Shown piece by piece: positions 7,623 to 14,381 of a stretch of 28,674 bases of DNA. This DNA is from DYTH01 sp964552725 (GTDB taxonomy: Bacteria > Desulfobacterota > Syntrophia > Syntrophales > UBA5619): assembly GCA_964552725.1 (NCBI GenBank), contig CAZKHU010000029.1, positions 1-28,674 of the forward strand, read 5' to 3'. Positions within the stretch are counted from its first letter, which is position 1, and the number at the start of each line of letters is the position of its first letter. Both the position numbers and the translations under genes were made by a program. The notes beneath the pieces are model-generated. The model searched no databases and was not told the DNA's origin. It worked only from the letters and a program-made list of their open reading frames with translations.

Positions 7623-8657
7623 ATGACGACAAAAGGAATGAAAATAGGGATTCTCACTGCCGGTGGCGACTGCCCGGGAATCAATGCAGCGATACGAGGC
7701 GTGGCCAAGACCGCCATTGTCAGTCACGATATGAAGGTTTATGGCATTTCCTCGGGTTTCGTTGGACTCATTGAGCGTGAATATACTAAGCTGGATGAAT
7801 CAGATGTATCGGGCATTCTTACTCTCGGGGGTACCATTTTAGGGACTTCTCGTGAAAAACCGTTTAAGGAGGGAGAGAGCTACCGCAAAGCAATCGATAA
7901 ACCGCAGGTAATCGTGGATAATTATAAGAAGATGGAGCTGGATTGCCTGGTTTGTATCGGTGGTAACGGCACGATGAAAACGGCTTATAAACTCTCCCAG
8001 GAGGGTCTTAATATTGTGGGGATACCGAAAACGATTGATAACGATGTGTGGGGGACCGATTTTACCTTTGGATTTGATTCGGCAGTTAGTATTGCCACAG
8101 AGGCGATCGACCGGCTGCATACTACCGCCAATTCCCACAAACGCATCATGGTGATTGAGGTCATGGGACACCAGGCTGGTTGGCTGGCCTTGTATTCCGG
8201 TATCGCAGGCGGAGGCGATATTATTCTCATCCCGGAGATCGCCTACGATATCAATGTCATTGAGAAATATCTGGAAAAGCGGATTGCGAAAGACAAAGGC
8301 TATTCGATTGTCGTCGTTGCCGAAGGTATCAAAACAAACAATGATAAATCGGCAGGAAGTTACATAGCAAAAATGGTCACCAAACACACGGGTCTGGAAA
8401 CACGCGAAACGGTTCTGGGATACCTCCAGCGTGGGGGCACGCCTACGGCGATGGACAGGATTCTCGCCACCAGATATGGCGCCCACGCTACCGAACTCAT
8501 CGCCAAACGAGAATTCGGTAAGATGGTTTCTTTAAGAAATGAAGAAATTACTTCTGTACCGCTTGCTGAAATCGCCGGTAAATTGAAACTGGTGGACCCG
8601 GGCCATTCTCTGATCAAGAAGGCGCGAAACTTGGACACCTGCTTTGGCGATGCCTGA
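7623..8657 (+). CDS. pfkA: 6-phosphofructokinase (ATP- or PPi-dependent)
   Basis: This cytoplasmic glycolytic enzyme phosphorylates fructose 6-phosphate; it is 344 aa from ATG 7623. Motifs: GILTAGGDCPGINAAIRG (nucleotide/PPi loop), CIGGNGTM, PKTIDNDVWGTD (catalytic Asp in TIDND), MGHQAGWLAL, IPE, VVVAEG and LGYLQRGGTPTAMDR. The residue before TIDND is Lys, as in PPi-dependent enzymes, while the GGNGT loop keeps the Gly seen in ATP-dependent ones, so phosphoryl donor cannot be assigned. Start is uncertain: TGAGGAA (7601-7607) is best placed for a TTG at 7614 (three extra residues), and another ATG lies at 7638. Confidence 0.9.
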   Translation: MTTKGMKIGILTAGGDCPGINAAIRGVAKTAIVSHDMKVYGISSGFVGLIEREYTKLDESDVSGILTLGGTILGTSREKPFKEGESYRKAIDKPQVIVDNYKKMELDCLVCIGGNGTMKTAYKLSQEGLNIVGIPKTIDNDVWGTDFTFGFDSAVSIATEAIDRLHTTANSHKRIMVIEVMGHQAGWLALYSGIAGGGDIILIPEIAYDINVIEKYLEKRIAKDKGYSIVVVAEGIKTNNDKSAGSYIAKMVTKHTGLETRETVLGYLQRGGTPTAMDRILATRYGAHATELIAKREFGKMVSLRNEEITSVPLAEIAGKLKLVDPGHSLIKKARNLDTCFGDA

Positions 8658-8669
8658 CTGCACTGGGAC

Positions 8670-8888
8670 ATGGTGAACACGGAACCAAAAATGGTTACTG
8701 CCCATCTCAAAACCGGCGCTGTTTTCTCCCCGCACCAGTTCAATTACCTGGCAGTCGGGTTTTTGACCTCCTTCATCGTCGCTTTGGCAAGCATCAAATT
8801 GCTGATCCGTTTCGTCCAGAACCACACGTTCATCCTCTTCGGCATCTACCGCATCGCCCTTGTCCTCGTCTGGTTTGCGATCTTTTGA
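8670..8888 (+). pseudogene. uppP: C-terminal remnant of undecaprenyl-diphosphatase UppP
   Basis: The 72-codon frame contains, from about residue 20, SPHQFNYLAVGFLTSFIVAL and then ASIKLLIRFVQNHTFILFGIYRIAL. This matches the last two helices of UppP/BacA (the GFxxSxxxxxxAIKxLLRxxxxxxxxPFxxYRIxLG pattern), which recycles undecaprenyl pyrophosphate. Intact UppP is about 260-280 aa; here only the last 50 or so residues remain and the N-terminal phosphatase motifs are absent. It follows pfkA by 12 bases, so it is likely a deletion remnant. It might still be translated as a small membrane peptide. Confidence 0.6.
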
Positions 8889-9003
8889 TCGATCATATTT
8901 GATGAACTCGTCAAAAGTCCGGAGCCCCGGTATTCTGTAAAATGTGAATCCGTCCCCAATTTTACACAATCAAGGAGTACGGGCTGTAAGGAAAGGAGAG
9001 AAA

Positions 9004-9318
9004 ATGGGTTTCTGGAATAATGTCATCAACTTGAATTTGCAGGACTTCAGGCCGGGAATCCGGAGCGCGGCGGAGTTCGGCGACCAGCTGGTTATGGCCT
9101 GTATGGAGATCAGCCCGGGCAAGGAAGATGCCGGGCATCAGCACCCCTTCGAACAATGCGGCGTCGTAGTTGCAGGCAGGATCGAGATGTTCATTGGAGA
9201 CGAACGGCGCTTGCTGGAGGCGATGGAGACCTATTTCATCCCCGCCGGCACGATTCACGGATGGAGAACCTTTGACATTCCGGCCAGGATCCTGGATGTT
9301 TCGGCGAAAACAAACTGA
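9004..9318 (+). CDS. Small cupin-domain protein
   Basis: The 104-aa protein is a single cupin barrel. Motif 1 reads GHQHPFEQCGVVVAGRIEMFIG (His-x-His, Glu, then Gly), and motif 2 lies in YFIPAGTIHGW with the third His, so a metal site of three His and one Glu is present. ATG 9004 is preceded immediately by AAAGGAGAG (8992-9000). Substrate cannot be told from sequence. It lies 50 bases upstream of rtcB on the same strand and may be co-transcribed with it. Confidence 0.8.
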   Translation: MGFWNNVINLNLQDFRPGIRSAAEFGDQLVMACMEISPGKEDAGHQHPFEQCGVVVAGRIEMFIGDERRLLEAMETYFIPAGTIHGWRTFDIPARILDVSAKTN

Positions 9319-9368
9319 GCAAGATAGCACATAAACGGTATCCTGCAGCGTAAGAAAGGCCCGGAAAG

Positions 9369-10532
9369 ATGAAATACATCAATACGGAAGGCGTTATCAT
9401 CAAGAGCTGGTGCAACAACCCCGAAGGCAATGCCCTTGCCCAGGCGAAGAATCTGGCAAATCTGCCGTTCATCTTCCGGCAGGTCTGTCTCATGCCTGAC
9501 ACCCACGAAGGCTACGGGATGCCCATCGGCGGCGTCATTGCCACGAATGGTTTTGTGATTCCCAATGCCGTCGGCGTCGATATCGGCTGTGGAATGCTGG
9601 CGACCGCAACGAACCTGACGGAGATATCTTTGCCGGCGCTCAAGAAAATCCTGGGCAAAATCAGGGAAACTGTTCCCGTCGGCTTCGACCACCAGGAAAA
9701 AGCCCAGGACGAAAGTTTGATGCCGCAGATGGAAGACCCGGAACTGTATCCGGAGGTGACCCGCCAATACCGCTCCGCGTGCAAGCAGATCGGAACCCTT
9801 GGCGGCGGCAACCACTTCATCGAAATCCAGAAAGGATCGGACGCCCGCATCTGGTTCATGATCCATTCGGGAAGCCGGAATATCGGGCTCAAGGTGGCCA
9901 GCCGCTATAACCAGACGGCCATTGCCTTGAACGAGCAATGGCATTCCGCTGTTCCGAAGAAATGGGAGCTGGCCTTCCTGCCCATTGAAACGGATAAGGC
10001 AAAGACATACTGGCGAGAGATGCGCTACTGCCTGGAATTTGCCCTTGCCAATCGCAAACTGATGGCCGACCGGGTGCAAGCGGCCTTCCGTGCGGAAATG
10101 CCGGATGTGGAATTTGCCGAACCAATTAACATTCACCATAATTATGCAGCCTTCGAGCATCATTTCGGCCGGGACGTCATCATTCACCGCAAAGGCGCAA
10201 CATCGGCACGGGAGGGAGAGATGGGCATCATCCCCGGCTCCCAGGGAACGGCCAGCTATATTGTAAGAGGAAAGGGAAACCCCGAGAGTTTCCAGAGCTG
10301 CTCCCACGGCGCCGGCCGTAAAATGGGAAGAAAGGCGGCCATCCGCACCCTCGATCTGGAGAGGGAAAAAAAGATCCTCGACGACAAGGGGATTATCCAT
10401 GCCATCCGCGGCCGGAATGATCTCGAAGAAGCGGCCGGCGCCTATAAGGACATCGATGTGGTGATGGAAGAACAGCAGGATCTCGTGGATATCGTAGTCC
10501 GGCTGGAGCCCCTTGCGGTGATTAAAGGCTGA
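9369..10532 (+). CDS. rtcB: RtcB-family RNA-splicing ligase
   Basis: RtcB joins RNA 2',3'-cyclic phosphate or 3'-phosphate ends to 5'-OH ends using GTP and Mn(II). The 387-aa protein shows PDTHEGYGMPIGGV, GVDIGCGM (metal Cys74), GGGNHFIEIQ, HSGSRNIG, NIHHNYA, HRKGAT, IPGSQGTASYIV and SCSHGAGRKM, whose His313 corresponds to the guanylylated histidine. Key residues appear intact and length is close to the usual 390-480. No archease or rtcA gene is adjacent. The unspaced upstream cupin is the only likely operon partner. Confidence 0.93.
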   Translation: MKYINTEGVIIKSWCNNPEGNALAQAKNLANLPFIFRQVCLMPDTHEGYGMPIGGVIATNGFVIPNAVGVDIGCGMLATATNLTEISLPALKKILGKIRETVPVGFDHQEKAQDESLMPQMEDPELYPEVTRQYRSACKQIGTLGGGNHFIEIQKGSDARIWFMIHSGSRNIGLKVASRYNQTAIALNEQWHSAVPKKWELAFLPIETDKAKTYWREMRYCLEFALANRKLMADRVQAAFRAEMPDVEFAEPINIHHNYAAFEHHFGRDVIIHRKGATSAREGEMGIIPGSQGTASYIVRGKGNPESFQSCSHGAGRKMGRKAAIRTLDLEREKKILDDKGIIHAIRGRNDLEEAAGAYKDIDVVMEEQQDLVDIVVRLEPLAVIKG

Positions 10533-10561
10533 CCGGGCATCGATGATTTGCAAATAATTTC

Positions 10562-10591
10562 TTGACAAACCAAAAGCAGTCCCCCTATACT
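10562..10591 (+). promoter_or_regulatory. Sigma70-type promoter of the DUF493 gene
   Basis: TTGACA (10562-10567) and TATACT (10586-10591) are separated by 18 bases, a near-consensus vegetative promoter. It sits 28 bases before ATG 10619, so the apparent TTG start at 10562 is really the -35 element and not a start codon. Confidence 0.7.
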
Positions 10592-10618
10592 CCCGCCACG
10601 AAAGAGGAAGTTTTATCA

Positions 10619-10879
10619 ATGGAACAAAAGGTGCCCCTTCAGTTTCCCTGCCCCTTTTCAATCAAAGTCATGGGACCAAACAGCGAGGCCTTTGCCCTGG
10701 CCGTGTCAGACATCTTTTCCCGGCATCTTGCCTCCGACCAACTTTCTTATTCCCGCCGTTTGAGCAGCGGCGATAAGTATTTGTCCCTCACGGGCACGTT
10801 TACCGCTCGGAGCAGAGAGCAACTGGACGCCCTCTACCGCGAGCTGCATGCCCATGAGCTGGTTTTGATGACACTTTAG
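10619..10879 (+). CDS. DUF493 / YbeD-like protein
   Basis: From ATG 10619 the protein is 86 aa, close to the 87 aa of E. coli YbeD. It starts MEQKVPLQFPCPFSIKVMG, and has the alpha-beta fold pattern of the DUF493 family (FPCPFSIKVMG near the start, SSGDKYLSLTGTFTARSREQLDALYRELHAHELVLMTL at the end). Molecular function is unknown; YbeD is often near lipoate genes, but none is here. AGAGGAAG at 10602-10609 sets this start. A longer reading from TTG 10562 would begin in the promoter -35 box. Confidence 0.8.
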   Translation: MEQKVPLQFPCPFSIKVMGPNSEAFALAVSDIFSRHLASDQLSYSRRLSSGDKYLSLTGTFTARSREQLDALYRELHAHELVLMTL

Positions 10880-10881
10880 CA

Positions 10882-10922
10882 AGCGATAATTTCTTATCCC
10901 GTTTATCGGGGTTATAGTCGCT
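10882..10922 (+). terminator. Hairpin after the DUF493 gene
   Basis: AGCGA (10882-10886) pairs with TCGCT (10918-10922), enclosing an inner CCCG/CGGG stem with a TTTAT loop. It starts three bases after the stop codon but lacks a following T-run, so termination is uncertain. Confidence 0.3.
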
Positions 10923-10954
10923 CGATAAATGAATTTGAGAAGGGTATTGTTAAT

Positions 10955-11287
10955 ATGCCGGCAAAATATTCCCCCAGAGATGTCTGGAAGCTCGGCGTTC
11001 CGAAAAGGAACCTGATACTTATAGCCGGAATCATGTGGATAGGAGTGGCCATCATGTTGAACTGGTTAGCCTGTTCCTGGTTGCAGGCCGAAAGCCGGGG
11101 AAGCGCCCTGGTCACCCTGTTGATCGGATTTACCGGGGCGCTGGCGATCCATCATTTTGGCTTTCTGCGTCTGGTGGATAAAAATCTGGCGCGCATCATG
11201 CCGATGGAAGGTCCGCGGTGCGTTTTTTCCTTCATGCCCTGGAAAAGCTACCTGCTCTCCAATATTTCTTTTTTTCCGAAAAACTAG
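10955..11287 (+). pseudogene. Truncated small membrane protein, unknown family
   Basis: The 110-codon frame starts MPAKYSPRDVWKLGVPKRN and has two hydrophobic helices (about residues 19-43 and 50-68), then a segment ending in FSFMPWKSYLL. The last nine codons (from about 11258) appear to be antisense to a head-on Hsp70-like fragment, so the genuine sequence probably stops at about 11257 and a further hydrophobic C-terminal part is missing. I do not recognise a named family. AGAAGGG lies 11 bases before the ATG. Confidence 0.5.
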
Positions 11288-11456
11288 CATCCCCATCACC
11301 GAGGTCGGGTTTGAAGTTAAACGTATTAGTTCTTCCTATTAAGCCAAGGGCGCGTGCTTCGTTGCCTATGATGTATTGCTCTGCTGTCAAGTCATAAGAT
11401 AATACTGTGGGCACTTGTTCTGCGGTCAAAGGAATTATAGTAGGATTGCCGGCCAT
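11259..11456 (-). pseudogene. N-terminal fragment of an Hsp70-like protein
   Basis: On the minus strand ATG 11456 follows AAAGGAG at ideal spacing and opens about 66 credible codons containing VPTVLSYDLTAEQYIIGNEA and FNFKPDLGDGD, then EKKKYW. The pattern (pre-set Pro-Thr-Val, Tyr-x-x-Gly-x-Glu-Ala-Arg) resembles the start of the ATPase domain of divergent Hsp70-like proteins. The family call rests on memory of such sequences. After residue 66 the frame runs antisense into the truncated membrane gene, so the rest of the gene is lost. Confidence 0.45.
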
Positions 11457-11537
11457 TCAGTAAACTCCTTTCCAATATTGAGACGTGACTGCACTACACC
11501 TTATATCTCAATGTATTTAGACATGGTCATTGGAATA

Positions 11538-14372
11538 TTACGCCAAATCAAACACAAACGCCCCGCTCCGTAAGTGCCCGAACCACTGTGGATAATCAGC
11601 AGGCCGCAGCAGATAGAAAATGTACTGTTGGTGGATGGCAGCCCGGATGGGTTCCGGGAAGTCTGCCGGGTTCGCCTCTCGCAGGCGTTGATTCAGAGCT
11701 TTGAAATGGTCCCGGCCATAAAGTTCCTTCGCCCGCGTCTCATCGCTCTGGTCGTCGTCGCTTTTGGTTTCCACCACCAGAATCAATTCCTCAACCCCTT
11801 CCTCTTCGAGCTTTCTCAGCCGTTCCAACGCTGGTGCGTCCTGGGAGATGCGCAGCAGGCAGTCGCGGATTTTGATCCGGATAAAGAAGTCCGGGTTGAA
11901 AGACCTTCGCACGCGGTCCCGGCCGCCCTTCCAGTATTCATAATCGAGGCTGTAGAAATCCCGGTCCGGCGATTTGATCCAGGCGGTGACCTGTTTCGAG
12001 TGCTCGATCAGTTGAAAGACAAATTGCTGCTCCGGTTGATGGCTCAGGATGACCAGGTCCTGAGGCGTCCGAAAGAGGGAGGGATTGGCCGCATAGAGGT
12101 TTTTAAAGGCCGTCAATTGCCTGATATAGTCCGAATTGAGTCCGGCTATCGGCAACCACCCCTGCTCAAGCTTGCGTTGCTTCCCGCCGCTCAGTAGTTC
12201 CTTGAGGATGAAGAGATTCTGTTCCCCCAGCTCATTTTCATAATCCTCGGAGACAAAGACGGTGGCGTCGCGGTCCAAACTGCCTGCCCGGACGCTGGAT
12301 TGCTGCATCTGCGTGGTGCTGACGCCTTCGAGCTCGCCTTCAATGTGTTCCCGGACCACCTTCTTCTTCCCTTTAGGAAGGAACTGATTGAAGAAAAGAT
12401 CGATCTGCTGGCGGTTCTCCAGGGAGAGTCGCTCCCCTTCGATTTCCGACTTGGCCATGGCCGCCGTGATGATCTTCTCAATCTCTGTCCGTCCCGGCAC
12501 CTGATCCAGCACAATGCCGTCGCCGAAGTCGAAGCGGCTGCTCTCGAAGACGGTATTTTTGAAGCGACGTTCCACGTCCAGCACTACCTGGTCCACGGTG
12601 AAGAAATCTTTCGAGAGCTTGAAACGCTTTGTTCCTTTCAGATAGGTCACCCGCACATTGAGCCGGTCGCCGGACGGCGTGAGAATGAGTTCCCGGCGGA
12701 CCATAGCGCCTTCCGTTTCCTCCGGTGTTCTCGCCACGACCCGTATGGCTGGTAGATATTTCAGATTGAAGAGGGAAAAGTGATGGTCAAAGCGCTTCTG
12801 GTTGGGGTCCGTCATCGCCTGAGAGGCGAGGCGAAGCTCGCACTCCGTCACCTCATCAAGCAGTTCCGTGATGTGCTTGGCAAAGCGGTCGTGGTTGGTG
12901 ATGGTCACCACCGGGTAGGTATGCCGCAGCTCGTCGACAGTGATCTTGCGGGGCAGGCGCAGTCCCCGTCCCAGGACCTGTGAGATCAGTAGTTTCGAGT
13001 TGAAGACCTTTTCCTCGGCAGGCACGATCTGAAAGACGTTATCCACATCCCAGCCTTCGGAAAGTTTGTTCACGGCAAAGATAAACTCCACCTTGCCGCC
13101 GACCTTGGCCGGGTCCACCTGTTCCACCTGCCCCAGCTTCTGCCGGTACTCCGCCTCGCCCAGTTTGCTGATCACGCAAAGGACCTTCTCCCGCGCCACT
13201 TGCTCCAACGCCGATCTGGGCAACTCACCGCAAGCCGGATCCCTCTTTTTCAGAACCTCGGCCAGAACCTTGACAAATTCGTCGGTATTGCGCTGGGCAG
13301 CAGCCTGGGTGGGATTGATAAAGATGGTAATCGGTTTTACCTTGGGTTTGCCGCCCTTGCCTGGATAACTGAACTTCTTTTTGTTGTCGGCATGGGTGTC
13401 GATGATCTGTTCGAATCGCTGCGTTCGGGTCAAGTCATTGTCGCCCTCATCCGTTTCCGTCTTGAGGATAGGGTTGATCCGCTTGATGATCTTCTCGGCG
13501 TCCTTGATGGAGTAGTTGCAGATCACATCGGGGAAATAGTCATTGTCGTTGTAGGGCGTGCCGGTAAAGCCGATGTGCCGCTTAATGAGCGGCTCTTCCC
13601 GGATGTATTTCATCCACAGCCGTTCCGTCAGGTCGTCTCCCCGGCCTTCGCTCCCCTCCGTGAAGTCATAGCCCACGGCCTCGCCGGAAAAGTCCAGATG
13701 AGAGTAGGCATGGTGGACCTCGTCGCTGAGGACCAGAACCTCCCCATCATGGTTGAAGAGGGTATCGCCTATCGAATTGCGGTCTTTGGTATAGATGGCG
13801 TTGATGTTCTCAATGACGATGGAATCATCCTCGATGACATCATTGCACGTGAGCAGCCGGATCACCTTGTGGCGGAGCCGCTCGGGCAGGTAGGGCTTGA
13901 GCTCGGCGCTCTTCTCGCCATAGAGGTATTTCTGGAACTTTTCCCTCAACCCCGCTTCGATCACCGTCGAGGAGGGGCCGAGAATCAAAACCCTGCGGAC
14001 CTTGCCCAGCAGGATCGAAAGATAGGCGACGGCAAACATCACATAGGACTTGCCTGTGCCCGTGGCCAGGTGACAGACCCCGGAAAGGCGATCGGGCAGG
14101 GGCAGCAGGCGCAGAAAATGCTCCTCGCTGTGGAATCGCTGCTGGATGGCGGACTTCTTTCGGTAGTTTTCCCGGGCCAGGTCCGTCACACTTTTGTAGG
14201 CGCCGCCCCAGAGGTAGACGAGGATCTGCTTAATGGCGTCATACTGGTAATCCCGGTCGCCGGTCAATGCCCGAACGTACTCTTCCACCTCTGAGAAGTC
14301 GAAACGGATCACGTCGCATTTACGCAGGTTGATGTCGAGGGTGTGCTCAGAGAGAGAAAGTTTATTGGGCAT
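11538..14372 (-). CDS. res: Type III restriction enzyme Res subunit (SF2 translocase-nuclease)
   Basis: The 944-aa protein couples ATP-driven DNA translocation to cleavage in a Type III restriction complex. Helicase motifs in order: Walker A LATGTGKSYVMF (about residue 100), LSDEVHHAYS (motif II, about 213), GFTGTPY (motif III), KLSEGWDVDNVFQIV and QVLGRGLRLPR (motifs V and VI). The C-terminus carries a PD-(D/E)xK-type nuclease, with Asp in NPDFFIRI (about 826) and VETK (about 862). ATG 14372 follows AGGATGG and lies nine bases after the mod stop, so the pair is one transcription unit. Length is typical and no frameshift is seen, so it looks active. Confidence 0.92.
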   Translation of the reverse strand: MPNKLSLSEHTLDINLRKCDVIRFDFSEVEEYVRALTGDRDYQYDAIKQILVYLWGGAYKSVTDLARENYRKKSAIQQRFHSEEHFLRLLPLPDRLSGVCHLATGTGKSYVMFAVAYLSILLGKVRRVLILGPSSTVIEAGLREKFQKYLYGEKSAELKPYLPERLRHKVIRLLTCNDVIEDDSIVIENINAIYTKDRNSIGDTLFNHDGEVLVLSDEVHHAYSHLDFSGEAVGYDFTEGSEGRGDDLTERLWMKYIREEPLIKRHIGFTGTPYNDNDYFPDVICNYSIKDAEKIIKRINPILKTETDEGDNDLTRTQRFEQIIDTHADNKKKFSYPGKGGKPKVKPITIFINPTQAAAQRNTDEFVKVLAEVLKKRDPACGELPRSALEQVAREKVLCVISKLGEAEYRQKLGQVEQVDPAKVGGKVEFIFAVNKLSEGWDVDNVFQIVPAEEKVFNSKLLISQVLGRGLRLPRKITVDELRHTYPVVTITNHDRFAKHITELLDEVTECELRLASQAMTDPNQKRFDHHFSLFNLKYLPAIRVVARTPEETEGAMVRRELILTPSGDRLNVRVTYLKGTKRFKLSKDFFTVDQVVLDVERRFKNTVFESSRFDFGDGIVLDQVPGRTEIEKIITAAMAKSEIEGERLSLENRQQIDLFFNQFLPKGKKKVVREHIEGELEGVSTTQMQQSSVRAGSLDRDATVFVSEDYENELGEQNLFILKELLSGGKQRKLEQGWLPIAGLNSDYIRQLTAFKNLYAANPSLFRTPQDLVILSHQPEQQFVFQLIEHSKQVTAWIKSPDRDFYSLDYEYWKGGRDRVRRSFNPDFFIRIKIRDCLLRISQDAPALERLRKLEEEGVEELILVVETKSDDDQSDETRAKELYGRDHFKALNQRLREANPADFPEPIRAAIHQQYIFYLLRPADYPQWFGHLRSGAFVFDLA

Positions 14373-14381
14373 TATACCATC

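Noticed and set aside
10562..10618. TTG start adding 19 residues to the DUF493 protein
   Set aside because: The TTG is part of a TTGACA -35 box with a well-spaced TATACT, and an RBS supports ATG 10619.
9255..10661. 468-codon minus-strand frame opposite rtcB
   Set aside because: It is fully explained as the complement of rtcB and its flanks, which carry all RtcB motifs on the plus strand.
13200..14294. 364-codon plus-strand frame opposite res
   Set aside because: Antisense of the Type III restriction subunit; no domain seen.
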